A stretch of DNA of 64,000 nucleotides from Aptenodytes patagonicus (taxonomy: Eukaryota; Chordata; Aves; Sphenisciformes; Spheniscidae), in contig NC_134953.1 in the NCBI RefSeq assembly GCF_965638725.1, positions 7,835,001-7,899,000 of the forward strand. Direction: 5' to 3'. The translations under genes were made by a program, and so were the position numbers. Below are positions 39,912-49,690 of this stretch, in pieces (the stretch's first letter is position 1; each line of letters begins with the position of its first letter). Under the pieces are notes generated by a model. The model worked only from the letters and a program-made list of their open reading frames with translations. It was not told the origin of the DNA and made no database searches.

Positions 39912-40001
39912 CCCGGCAGCCCTCCCCGGCCCCGCACCGCGCTGCCCTGCGCGGACGCGTCCGCAGAGCAGCGCGGTGCGGGGCCGGGAAGGGCTGCCGG
40001 G
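39912..40001. repeat. 90-bp GC-rich near-perfect palindrome
   Basis: The left arm (39912-39957, 46 nt) and right arm (39958-40001, 44 nt) are reverse complements. There are two mismatches and one 2-nt bulge, with no spacer at the centre (ggacg|cgtcc). Pairing stops abruptly at both outer ends (g39911 against t40002). The arms are almost entirely G and C, so RNA or single-stranded DNA would form a very stable hairpin. It lies about 1.4 kb upstream of the ZNF503 start codon in the promoter-associated GC-rich region. It carries no sign of a coding role. Confidence 0.92.
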
Positions 40002-40156
40002 TGCTGGCACACAAATCGAGTTTACTCGAAGGATTTATTCCGTAAATTGAATGGCTTTTTCTCCCGAGGAGCCCGTCTCCCCCTCTGTTTTCCTTCCTCC
40101 CTCTCTCTCTCTTTCCCCCTTCAAGTCACACCAGGCTTGTAATCAGCAACAAAAGC

Positions 40157-40228
40157 TGACATAAATCAAGGGCGGATTGACAGGGGCTGACAAATAACTG
40201 ATTGATTGCGGTTGGGGAGCACTGACAA
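40157..40228 (+). promoter_or_regulatory. Cluster of TALE/PBX-type homeodomain motifs near the ZNF503 promoter
   Basis: Within 72 bp on the same strand there are TGACAT (40157), TGACAG (40178), TGACAA (40188), TGATTGAT (40199-40206) and TGACAA (40223), with TTGACGG just beyond. TGACAG is the MEIS/PREP core and TGATTGAT a classic PBX-HOX composite site. The cluster lies between two GC-rich blocks about 1.2 kb upstream of the ZNF503 start codon. Binding is inferred from consensus matches only. Confidence 0.5.
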
Positions 40229-41434
40229 TTGACGGCGGGGCGGAGAGACCCGAAAGGCGGCGGCGGGCGGTGCGTGACAGCCCCGCGTGTGACGACCGGC
40301 CTCCCCCAATCCCGCCGCGCTCCCCGCGCCGCCGCAAGCCGCGCCGCAGCGCCCCGGCTCCCGCCCGCCGCGGGCGGCGACGTGCAGGCCGGCGCTCTGC
40401 AGGTTCTCGTCCGAGCCTACCCCCGCGTTGTGAGGCGGGAGGGGGGGAAAAAGCGCCCCGCGCCCTTCCTCGGGGCCTGGAGGGGACGCGGCGCGGCGGA
40501 GGCCACGGAGCTGTCCTAGCGGGCTTGCCCCGGGGAAGGCGGGGGGGGGCGCGGGCTGGGCCTGTAAGCGCCGTGCGTGGCGGGCGGGCGCCGGCAGGCC
40601 GTGCTCGGGGCGGTGTGAGTGCGGCCGGGCCGCGCTCCGGGCGGGGGGGCGGCGGAGCCCTGCGGCCGCTCCCCCCCCCGGCAGGCGAGGCGCCCCTCAG
40701 CCCCGCGGCCGCCCCCGCTGCCGCCGGGGTATGCGCGGCGGCTGCGGAGGAAGAAAAACGTTCGCGGCGCGTGATGTGAAACAGAGAATTAACGCCCAGC
40801 CCGTCCTAGGAGCGAAAACAAGGAAGGAGGGGAGGGGAGAGGGAAGGCGGACGAGAAAGGGAAGGGAAAAAAAAGAGCGAGAGACCATTAAAAACAGAGA
40901 AAAAAAGCCCCAGAAAAGGGAACGTCACATCCCCTTGACCCTCCAATCACCTCGGGGTCCCATTTGATTGGAAGGCGGCAAAGGCTTTAATCTCAGACTA
41001 ATTCAGCTGCTTTTGAAGTGAGTTTCTTTGCCAGATCCCGGGCTGGATGGGCAGCGGCTCGCATCACAGCTGAGCGGCGGAGGCGAGCGCTCCGCTCCGC
41101 GCCGCACCGCGCCGCGCCAGCCGGGGGAGCCGAGAGCGGCCGAGGGGGACAGCGGCACACGCTCGCAGCCCCCACCCCCGCCCCCAGCACAGCCCAAGGA
41201 TTACTCGGCTTTTTTTTTTTTTTTTCCTCCTCTTTCTCTCCGGCCGGCTCCCCCTTTCCCTCCCCCTCCCCACCCACGCCCTCCCCGCCAGAGAGAGCCA
41301 CGGGACATTTTGTGTTTGTTTTCGTGCTCGGGCGGCGTGTGGCTTTTTTCCCCTCCTCGCCCGCAGAAGGCGAGCGAGCGTTTCCGAGTGCGAGCGGCGC
41401 CACTTGCCCCAGTTTTCATGCAAGGTTTTGGGTC
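40220..41434 (+). promoter_or_regulatory. ZNF503: ZNF503 CpG-island promoter and 5' UTR
   Basis: Dense CpG island leading into the ZNF503 start codon. A pair of CCAAT boxes in opposite orientation lies at 40943-40947 (plus) and 40967-40971 (ATTGG), followed by GGCTTTAATCTC. Transcription probably starts just downstream, around 40.98-41.05 kb, without a canonical TATA box. The presumed 5' UTR includes a T16 tract (41210-41225) and two short upstream ORFs (41046-41072 and 41418-41438). The start site itself cannot be fixed from sequence. Confidence 0.7.
41046..41072 (+). promoter_or_regulatory. Upstream ORF 1 of ZNF503 (8 codons)
   Basis: ATG followed by seven codons and TGA (MGSGSHHS). It is present in the mRNA only if transcription starts upstream of 41046. 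Context at -3 is G (tggATGg-type), so it could be recognised by scanning ribosomes. Confidence 0.35.
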
Positions 41435-41438
41435 ATGA
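41418..41438 (+). promoter_or_regulatory. Upstream ORF 2 of ZNF503, overlapping the main start codon as ATGA
   Basis: ATG CAA GGT TTT GGG TCA TGA: a six-residue upstream ORF whose stop codon (41436-41438) overlaps the main ATG (41435-41437). Its own start context is weak (T at -3), so many ribosomes would bypass it. Those that translate it would terminate exactly at the main start. It lies within any plausible ZNF503 5' UTR. Confidence 0.6.
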
Positions 41439-41746
41439 TCACATCGCCCTCGCTTTCTGCTATAAGAAGTAGTAAGCGCAGCAGCAGCCTCAGCGAGCCC
41501 GGAGGCAGCCCCCGCCGCAGCCGCAGCGCCGCCGACCTCGCCGGGCCGAACGGGCACGCTGGGAATAACGGCAGCAGCAGCGCCGCCGCCAAGCCCTGCT
41601 TCCACGCCGTCCCCCCCTCGGACCCGCTACGCCAAGCCAACCGCCTTCCCATCAAAGTCTTGAAAATGCTCACGGCGCGGACTGGACACATTTTACACCC
41701 CGAATACCTGCAGCCTTTACCCTCCACGCCCGTCAGCCCCATCGAG
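41435..41746 (+). CDS. ZNF503: ZNF503 (NLZ2/NOLZ1) coding exon 1, residues 1-104
   Basis: Encodes the N-terminal 104 residues of a NET-family (Noc/Nlz/Elbow/Tlp-1) zinc-finger corepressor. The start MITSPSLSAIRSSKRSS matches the N-terminus I remember for vertebrate ZNF503. A Ser/Gly/Ala-rich linker (about 15-52) follows, then the family's invariant block from HAVPPSDPLRQANRLPIKVL to HPEYLQPLPSTPVSPIE (about 57-104). The upstream frame is open, but this is the first ATG in it; G at -3 gives a moderate context. The exon ends ATCGAG|gtaagg in phase 0, exactly where the vertebrate gene is split. The paralogue ZNF703 lacks this N-terminal start and has different spacers, which favours ZNF503. Confidence 0.97.
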
Positions 41747-42837
41747 GTAAGGACCTCGGCCCCCGGCCCCCCGGCTCGTCCTCCGCTCCCCGCCCGGGCG
41801 CTCGCTGTGCATGGCGGCTCCGCCGGCCTCCCTCGGCACTTTCCTGCGCTTTGAAATGCACTTACACCAGGAAATGGGCTTCTTTTGATCTAGAGTTAGT
41901 GCGAGGAACCGCTTCTGGTTATTGTTTCCATGTTTACTGGGCTGATTTCTAATTCTCGTGTAAATTAACTTCTTATTTGTGCTCTTTTTAGCCTTTTTTT
42001 TTTTTTTTTTTTTGAGAGAGAGGAGGGGTGAGTGGAAGGAAACGACCCGCTCTGGGGTCGCGATCCGGCCACGCAACTAAGCAGCGCTCCGAGCGCCAAA
42101 CAACCTTGCTTTTGCAGGGAGCGGTTGGGGCGGGGGGGGGGCGCGGAGAGGGACAGGCTCAAGCCTGGGTGCGGCAGGATAACTATTTCGGCTCCTCGAC
42201 CGTTCCCTTTCAAGCACCGACACGCGTTTGTAGTTCGGGGGCCCTATTCGTCCCTTTTCTCCTCTGTCGAGGTTGTCGGTTCCCCTCCGCGTAGCTCGCT
42301 GTTCGAGGGACCGAAACTCGAAATGGAGCGGGTGGTGCGAAGGGTGTGTCCGTGGGAATGAATGATTTCATTAAGGTCTCTGCGAAGCGAGGACACCGCT
42401 CTCCCCCGGAGCCCGGCTCGCCGGCTAGCTCGGGCTCTGTTTATAAATAGTGTCAGCAGTCAGGGCGCAGAAATGCTGCAGTCGCTGTAGTTCACGGGCG
42501 GGTTTGTGCGCCTGCAGGGCCGGAGCGGCGGGGCGGCAAACGCCGAGGCGCCGAGCTCCGCGCTGCCCGGGCCGCTGCCGGGGAAGCAGCGGGCGCTGAA
42601 GGCGGCCGCGGGGGGCTCGCAGGGATAGGAAAATCCCCAGCCCTTTTTAAAGGCTTTGTGGAAAATGGTGCATGCAGGGGAGGGGGCTGTCAGGGTGATG
42701 AATGCGCACAAAATTGTTCATTACTTCCAGGCTGTTCTCTGCGAAAACGTACGGGACGAGTGTCCTAGGTACGCCCCGGGGTTTTTCTCAGACCCCGATT
42801 AAACCTCTGTCTTTGTGTGTCCTTCTGATTTCCGCAG
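41747..42837 (+). other. ZNF503: ZNF503 intron 1
   Basis: A 1,091-bp intron with donor gtaagg and a pyrimidine-rich acceptor ending ttccgcag. It contains a T20 run (41994-42013). Its second half is GC-rich and continuous with the gene's CpG island. No other feature is recognised. Confidence 0.95.
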
Positions 42838-44358
42838 CTGGATGCGAAGAAGAGTCCCCTGGCCCTTTTGGCACAAACTTGCTCGCAGATAGGGAAGCCG
42901 GACCCGTCCCCTTCCTCCAAACTCTCCTCGGTCACCTCCAATGGCTCCGGAGGCGACAAGGACTCCAAGTCGGGCCCCTTGAAGCTCAGCGACATCGGCG
43001 TGGAGGACAAGTCGAGCTTCAAGCCGTACTCCAAGCCGGGCGCGGAGAAGAAGGAGCCGGGGGCGGCGGGCTGCGCGGGCGCCCCCGCCGCGGGGGTCGC
43101 GGCCGGGGAGAAGTCGGGATTCCGGGTGCCGAGCGCCACCTGCCAGCCGTTCACCCCAAGGACAGGCAGCCCCAACTCCAGCGCCTCCGCCTGCTCGCCG
43201 GGGCTGCTGCCGGCCGAGGGCAAAGGCGGGGAGGACAAGAAGGACTCGGAGAGCTGCGGAAAGAGCGGCAGCTCCGGCTCGGAGGGAGGCCCGGGCACCG
43301 CCAGCATCAGCCACAGCCGGATTAGCGTGAGCTGTGCCGGGATTAACGTGGAGGTCAACCAGCACCAGGAGAGCACGCCGGGCTCCAAGCCCATCGCCTC
43401 GGACTCCGCCTCCTCCTGCAGCAGCACCACCGCCACCTCCTCCACCTCCGTCCTGGGCTCCGGCCTCGTGGCCCCCGTCTCCCCTTACAAGCCGGGCCAG
43501 ACCGTCTTCCCCCTGCCCCCGGCGGGCATGAGCTACCCGGGGACGCTGGCTGGAGCCTACGCCGGCTACCCGCCCCAGTTCCTGCCGCACGGAGTGGCGC
43601 TGGACCCCACCAAATCCTCCAGCCTGGTGGGGGCCCAGCTGGCCGCCGCCAGCAGCCTGGGCTGCAGCAAGCCGGCGGGGTCGAGCCCGCTGGCGGGCGC
43701 CTCGCCGCCGTCGGTGATGACGGCGAGCCTGTGCCGAGACCCGTACTGCCTGAGCTACCACTGCGCCAGCCACCTGGCAGGCGCCGCCGGCGCCTCCTGC
43801 GCCCACGACCAGGCCCTCAAGTCCGGATACCCCCTCGTCTACCCCACCCACCCTTTGCACAGCGTCCACTCCTCGCTGACCGGCGCCACGCCGCCCTCGC
43901 TGGCCGGCCACCCTTTGTACCCCTACGGCTTCATGCTCCCCAACGACCCCCAGCCACACATCTGCAACTGGGTGTCGGCCAACGGACCCTGCGACAAGCG
44001 CTTTGCCACCTCGGAGGAGCTGCTTAGCCACTTGCGGACCCATACTGCCTTCCCGGGCACCGATAAACTCCTCTCCAGCTACCCCAGCTCCTCGTCGCTG
44101 GCCAGCGCGGCGGCCGCGGCCATGGCGTGCCACATGCACATCCCCACGACGGGCGCCCCGGGCAGCCCGGGCACGCTGGCCCTGCGCAGCCCGCACCACG
44201 CGCTGGGACTCGGCAGCCGCTACCACCCCTACTCCAAGAGCCCCCTGCCCACCCCCGGGGCCCCCGTGCCCGTGCCCGCCGCCACCGGACCCTACTACTC
44301 CCCTTACGCGCTCTACGGGCAGAGACTCACCACAGCCTCGGCCCTGGGGTACCAGTGA
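42838..44358 (+). CDS. ZNF503: ZNF503 (NLZ2/NOLZ1) coding exon 2, residues 105-610
   Basis: Completes a 610-residue protein; the human protein is about 646 aa, and the difference is mostly shorter glycine/alanine runs here. Visible parts: LDAKK, then the Sp/buttonhead-like box SPLALLAQTCSQIG (110-123); the Groucho-type motif FKPY (165-168); a low-complexity Ser/Gly/Ala region; the VAPVSPYKPGQTVFPLPP block; the cysteine/histidine-containing segment SLCRDPYCLSYHCASH; and a single atypical C2H2 finger, C480-x8-C489-x12-H502-x3-H506. The C-terminus YYSPYALYGQRL...SALGYQ is conserved in ZNF503 and ZNF703. NET proteins act in the nucleus as corepressors, recruiting Groucho/TLE and histone deacetylases; the finger is not a classic DNA reader. 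Vertebrate ZNF503 functions in hindbrain, eye-fissure, limb and striatal development. Codon use is extremely GC-rich, which also creates long shadow frames on the other strand. Confidence 0.98.
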   Translation: MDAKKSPLALLAQTCSQIGKPDPSPSSKLSSVTSNGSGGDKDSKSGPLKLSDIGVEDKSSFKPYSKPGAEKKEPGAAGCAGAPAAGVAAGEKSGFRVPSATCQPFTPRTGSPNSSASACSPGLLPAEGKGGEDKKDSESCGKSGSSGSEGGPGTASISHSRISVSCAGINVEVNQHQESTPGSKPIASDSASSCSSTTATSSTSVLGSGLVAPVSPYKPGQTVFPLPPAGMSYPGTLAGAYAGYPPQFLPHGVALDPTKSSSLVGAQLAAASSLGCSKPAGSSPLAGASPPSVMTASLCRDPYCLSYHCASHLAGAAGASCAHDQALKSGYPLVYPTHPLHSVHSSLTGATPPSLAGHPLYPYGFMLPNDPQPHICNWVSANGPCDKRFATSEELLSHLRTHTAFPGTDKLLSSYPSSSSLASAAAAAMACHMHIPTTGAPGSPGTLALRSPHHALGLGSRYHPYSKSPLPTPGAPVPVPAATGPYYSPYALYGQRLTTASALGYQ

Positions 44359-44519
44359 GCGCAGGCAGCGGGGCTTTGACACACAACACAACACAACACA
44401 GAGTCTAGCGGTGAGGGAAGGAAGCCCTGCGAAACTTTATAAAAGTTGGAAAGGAAAAAAAAAAAAATCTGACTTTTTATAAAATAGTGTTCATTTGAGG
44501 ACTGGATCCATGAGCACTG

Positions 44520-44530
44520 TATTTATTTAT
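44520..44530 (+). promoter_or_regulatory. AU-rich element in the ZNF503 3' UTR
   Basis: TATTTATTTAT contains two overlapping AUUUA pentamers, the core of AU-rich decay elements bound by TTP/HuR-type proteins. It lies 160 nt after the stop codon, well within the 3' UTR. Confidence 0.5.
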
Positions 44531-44992
44531 GTTAGCTTCAAGCGGGACAACGAATCATAAAGTGCATTACTTAACTGAGCTCAATAGGTAAAAGTGGAAC
44601 ACCCATTGTAGAATATAAATAAAAAGATAGAGGTCTTCTCTTTAATGTTACTTTAAAATTGCTATGATTGTATTGTACGTTCTTATTTAATGTCTCATTG
44701 AAACAAAAAAAATTTACATGCATGTTTGTTACTAAAAAACAACTCGCAATTTGTCAGTTATAATTTCAAATTGCAATTATTTTTAAGGTGTATACCCTTG
44801 AAAGAGAATTGGTATTTTTTTGTATGTATTCTGGAAGAAAAACAAAAACAATTCTATTCCAAAAACCTCATTTGCCTTATTTTGTTCTTTAAAAGGAACA
44901 CTTAACTATTTTTAATTTTTAAGTCCACCCTGTAAAAAGGGTTAAGTAAGGTTTACGTCATGTACTAAAATAGACAATGTATCGCTTTAAAG

Positions 44993-44998
44993 ATTAAA
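44993..44998 (+). terminator. Probable distal ZNF503 polyadenylation signal (ATTAAA)
   Basis: ATTAAA is the commonest variant of the poly(A) signal and is followed within 40 nt by a T-rich tract. A canonical AATAAA at 44618-44623 could serve as a proximal site, and another AATAAA at 45138-45143 lies further downstream. Confidence 0.45.
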
Positions 44999-45020
44999 AT
45001 TCCGTATATTTGATGTATTA

Positions 45021-45695
45021 AAAGGTTTTACTTTTTTTTTTTTAAATACGCTTTGATTCTGTTATAAAAACCCGAGTAGGTCTTGGATGGAGGCGACTGC
45101 TAATTTCTCCTTAAGCGTTTATTCAATTTTAATTAAAAATAAAAAAAAAAACCCAAAAGTTTTTTTATTGTAACCCCAGGGCTCTCTCTCAAAAAAAAAA
45201 ATCAGACGGGAGTATTTTTTTTTTTTTCCCCTTCAGTAGAATTCGTAGGCACGAAATAGGAAAACTGAGAATCGGTTAAATCTCTTTCACTTTCCTAAGG
45301 AAGATTAACTTTTTTTTTAAAAAAAAATGTTTTTACTGTGAAAGCCTGTTTTTTAAAACTGGGTTTCAATTAAAAGACTTCATTCTTTCTTTAGAAAGAA
45401 ATGAGGAAGGCAGGACTTATTTGTAAAAGAGTAAGAAGATTATCTGAAAGCTTTTTTTACAGTGTAATGCATAACTATTCGTCTCTTTTTCTAAATGAGA
45501 AGTTCAGAAGCAATTAGGGAAGCGCTGTTTGATCTCATCCAGTTATTTTCAATTTCTTTCTTCAGTTCGTACCGCAGCACAAATGATCATCACGTTAAAA
45601 AAAAAAAACCAAAAAAACCCCGGACTGCTCCGAGAACTCCTTTTCTTTTAAAAAGGAAGGGAAGGGGGACAAAAAAACCCCCAGAAGTCCATCCA
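45021..45695. other. Downstream flank of ZNF503
   Basis: AT-rich sequence with many A and T runs and no recognisable gene. An extended 3' UTR using the AATAAA at 45138-45143 is possible. Confidence 0.5.
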
Positions 45696-46480
45696 TTATT
45701 TGGTCCGAGTTTGCTCTTTGCTGAAGCGCGGTGCCAAACTCGACGTGATGCCGAGAGGGTCTGCCCCTGCCTGCGCCGCGTCTCTGCCTCCCCAGCCCGG
45801 GCTTCCCAGGGCCGCCGCCCGGCTCCGGCTCGTCGTCCTGCACTCAGGTAGGAGCGGGGGCTGCGACGGGAAAGCCAGAGCAGCTACCGAAACCGCGGAA
45901 CGCACCGTTGCCGCCGAGCTAGACGGAAAAGGGATAGCCAAGCCCGTAAGGGCAACGCCAGCGAAGGGCTTTGCTCCCGCGGTCCGCCAGGCGCTTGCAG
46001 GGAGCGGCTCAGGCGGAGCCGAGTACCTGCCGTCCCTCGCACGGCCCCTCTCCCCCCGCTGCGGGCTGCCCTCGCCCCGGCCCCGGCGCGACGCGCTGGC
46101 AGGGGGGGAAAAAGTTGCAAGCGGCGACTTTGCTTGACAAATCACTGGGTTTTCTCCCTCGTTCTGTATCCCCCACAATATAATTACTGTTCAAAGTTTC
46201 CCGTGGTGCCCAGATGCTAATTAGTCTAATACATTTACTCCAGATAATTAGTGGAAGTTAGCGTTAATGTGCAAAGGAGAGAAAAGCAGAAAGCTAATGA
46301 AGCTCCAGCGCTCGCCCGGCCGTCCCGGCACCCGGCGCGGCGCGCTTGCCGGGGCCGGGCCCGGAGCCGAGGCTGGGGCCGCGCCCGGGATGCACACGGG
46401 GACGGCCGGGAGCGGAGGGTGCCGGGCCGCGCTGCGGCTCTTTTGGGACGCCGATCCGAAAGCGGCACGGGGAACGCTTT
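45696..46480. promoter_or_regulatory. CpG island about 1.3 kb downstream of ZNF503
   Basis: Two GC-rich segments (about 45.70-46.12 and 46.30-46.48 kb) flank a short AT-rich stretch with two homeodomain-type TAATTA sites (46218-46223 and 46245-46250, 27 bp apart). No coding exon is recognised. It could be a noncoding-RNA promoter or a regulatory element of ZNF503. Confidence 0.5.
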
Positions 46481-49400
46481 GTGCTTTAACCGACTGTATT
46501 TTTTCCCCCTTAAATGGGAAAGGGACCGTTGCCTATCTCTGCTTTAGGGAATGTAAGATGAGCTCTCGTTACGAACTGATGAGTTAGAGAAAGGGAGGGG
46601 AGGGCAGTGCTGTTAACTGCACCGAGTAAACTTTAATAATAAAATGGGAAACGGATACCAACAACAGCAAGTAATCGAAAGAAGGGCTCTGCGGGTCGGG
46701 GGTGGGGGTGATGGCGGTGGAGGATTCATCCAGCGCGTCCGAGAAAGGCAGAACAAGCTCGCAACCCTCTCCCCACGCCGCAGGCCCCCCGCCCTCTCCT
46801 GCAGCCCGGCTGCCGTGCGCTGGCAGGGCTAGCCCGGCCAGCCCGCCCGCCCTCCCCGCTTCGCTATTTTAACCGCCCTTAATTTGAGGAAAATTACATT
46901 TCAGGCTCCATCTGGGTGCGCGAGCAACTATTACAGATTTGCCGCGATTAAAAAAAAACCACCACCACCGCACACGCTCCTCTTCTGTTCACGTATTTTA
47001 CAATTACAGATTTCTAACAGCTGCAGCTCGGACTTCGCTAGCTCCAACCCATCAGCAATCAGGTGTTGCAGGGGCTACTTTAAAAAGAGCGCGAGAGGGA
47101 TTTCTGTGTCCTGGAGCCCCAGCTGCGGTTTTGTGGATTGTCAGTTCTGAAAAGTCACACACGTAAAGATTTCTGATGCAAGTGGTGAAATGAGCACGTA
47201 ACGTTACTATTACCGTTTTGCTCAGCTACTGTCCCTGAGGTTAATGAAAAATTAAAACAGCTTATTTTATATGTAGAGTGGTGGTAAGGAGTTCTCTCTT
47301 CCAGGCTTGTTAAGTATTTGACCTGGCAAGTGTCACATAGGATTTTGATATTAATCTGGGAAATTTGCTTCCCCCCCCCAATAGAGATTGACTTATGGAC
47401 ATTAACGTTTTTAGGTAAAAGGACTGCATTTGTTATTTTTACCCCCACCCCCCCCTCCGTTCTTACTAACTGGATGGGTTGTGGAGTTGACAGCAGCCGC
47501 TGGTCCATGCCACCGAACTAAAATAATTTCACAGTGAAAAACCAGCTCGAGAGGACAAGCAACAGAAGGGCAAAACCCATCAAAACCCGAAACTCTGATC
47601 AATCTGACCAGAGTCAGGCATACATTAGTTTAATTTAAACAGTTTCGTCTTTCTCACAAATCTTTCTTGAACATTAAAGATAAACTCATGTAATATTTAA
47701 ATCGACTCTTGTCAGATGCTAAGTGCAACTGAAGAACCAAAATAAAAATTAATGCATTTCCATCCCCTCTCAAAGGCTTACTCCGGGTGCCACTTCGACA
47801 ACATACTTCTGGCAAGCAATGCTTAGAAAAGAAGGGTTCTGTTTGTCTTATCTATGGGGAAATGTAATTAAGCGAGTTTTATGAAACAATAAAACACCGG
47901 GCTCCACAGACAGCAAAGGAGTTTCTGTAATATATCTGAGCCTATATGGGCATATGTATCTTGGCTTACGCGTACAAGTCCACGCCAAACACATACATAT
48001 ACGTTTGCTTGCCTGATTTTAGAGTGCGAAACGTATGCTAGAGCTAGAACACAGTGATGCCTTTATGACGGGAAGATTTTCCTCAGCGATAAGAGGCTCC
48101 ATTTTCTAAGACCGGAAAGTCACCCGCTGCCCATCCACTACCTTTGAAACTACCCTCAACGCAGCCAGCAAAGGTACGCGCAATGCGGTGACCGGGGCTG
48201 ACCCTCCTCTTCTCTCTGATCCGAGGTTTGTAATGACCTGCCCACATCTACAATCGAAATCACCCAGGCAAGTGGAGTCCTGAAAGGCCCAGGCTTTCCG
48301 AAACAAAAGTAAACGTGCATTGCTGTTCTGTAAAAACATCGATCAAACTTCATTCTTCCATACTTAGAAAAGAGGGAGAGAAATGCTGCCTCGCTTTAAT
48401 ACTGTTGGCTCTCACTACAGGCTTTCAGTAGGGCGCCGTTTAGGTTGGTTTGTTTGTTTGTTTGGCGTTTTGTTTGTTTTTAAAGGAACGAATCTGAAGT
48501 TAGAAAATCGCTGGAGTTACCAGCATCAAATCTCCTTTCCATCCAGATTTGGGGTATAGTTTCGAACGTTTCCAACCCCGAGCTGAGACCCACACCCCAC
48601 GATTCTCTCTGCACCGCGAAGCTCAGCCCGCAGCGCCTCACGAACAGACCTGCGGCAGGCAAGCGATCAGTCCTGATCGGAGGTGTCTAATCCCTGCTAA
48701 ATCTCTCTCTCAGCTCAGTCCTAGGAAATGCGGGGCAGATTGCTCTTTTTTTTTAAAAAAAAAAAAAAGATAAAATGTTGTTGCGATGAAGCATAAAGGT
48801 GTCAAAAGAAAAAAGACGGACCCTGAGTCCGTATGCTCCCACCTCTTCGGAGGTGGAATGCTTTGGCAGCAGAGCCGAGGTTGAAATTTGACCAGATTAT
48901 ACGTTTGAGCTTGTGCACAAATGCGAAAAGACTGTCCTAATGCTGAGTATTTCTCCATCGAGATCAACCAGGTGCTGCTGCTGCAAAAATCCCACCTCCG
49001 GCCGCTTGTTCTGTGCGTGTGTGTGCGCGCACAGCGATGCACAGACTTTGTTCTCTCTTCATGTCTGAAATTCATCAACCGCTCCCCCTTCCCAGCCACC
49101 CCGTCCCCTATGTGGAAAAAAGTAAATCCGTTCAGGCTTTGAATATTGTAAGAAGCTTTGTGTGTATTTTTTTTTTTTTAATCTTCAAATGAATTAAAGA
49201 CAACCTGACAATGCTGTCATCCGTCTTCAACGTCACATCAAGGCAAGAAATAATGATAACAGAGCAGCAGAAAGACGCCCACTGAAACCTGGAGGATATA
49301 TATACACATATATATACGCACACACATATATATGCCTTGAAAGAGTTTGAAAGAGAACAAAATTAGATTACCGTTCTTAGGCTACCGCGGTAAGAACGTG

Positions 49401-49690
49401 TGGGGTTTTTTTGTAGGTTTGTTTTTGGTTTGGGTTTTTTTGGTTTTTTTTTGTTTGGGGTTTGTTTTTTGTGGGTTTTTTTTTTTTTTTTTTTGTAACT
49501 GCTGCATCTTTCCTGCTTTATTTTATGAAGCGCGTGCTCCTTGATCCAAACCACTTCTGCGGGATAGGGTTAGACGACGAGCAGGCACATTCCTTGCTCC
49601 TCAACTACTACGACCAATGGAAACACAAAAATATCTCCCCTCCCCCTCCACCGCTTCGGCTTCTCGTTCCCGTTAATAACGAGCGTTGCT
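46481..49690. other. Intergenic, downstream of ZNF503
   Basis: Mostly AT-rich with a small GC-rich patch at about 46.73-46.86 kb. Simple sequences include a (GTTT)n run at 48446-48465, a TA/CA tract at 49295-49334 and a T/G-rich stretch at 49400-49495 with a T19 run. A short hairpin with a TTCG loop lies at 48839-48856. No gene is seen. Confidence 0.6.
48839..48856. other. Short hairpin with TTCG tetraloop
   Basis: CCACCTC-TTCG-GAGGTGG: a perfect 7-bp stem closed by C(TTCG)G, the exceptionally stable tetraloop class in RNA. No neighbouring elements identify it as a known RNA gene, and the stem does not extend. Confidence 0.5.

Larger units (their letters stand above)
44359..45020 (+). other. 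ZNF503: ZNF503 3' UTR (approximate end)
   Basis: Sequence turns AT-rich right after the stop codon. It starts with a short CACAA pentanucleotide tandem (about 44381-44398). A class II-like AU-rich element TATTTATTTAT at 44520-44530 suggests control of mRNA stability. Polyadenylation signals are AATAAA at 44618-44623 and ATTAAA at 44993-44998; the latter is followed by a TTTTACTTTTTT stretch resembling a downstream U-rich element. The exact cleavage site is not determinable. Confidence 0.7.

Noticed and set aside
39265-40045. Plus- and minus-strand frames that translate to similar peptides around 39.9-40.0 kb
   Set aside because: The similarity comes from the 90-bp palindrome, which reads nearly the same on both strands, not from related proteins.
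41018-41434. In-frame N-terminal extension of ZNF503 upstream of 41435
   Set aside because: The frame is open but has no ATG. The homologous protein start is at MITSPSLSAI, and the upstream translation is low-complexity 5' UTR sequence.
42799-44394. A 531-codon open frame on the minus strand, antisense to ZNF503 exon 2
   Set aside because: It mirrors the GC-rich coding exon. Stop codons are rare in all frames of such sequence, and the translated product is low-complexity Gly/Ala/Arg without any domain.
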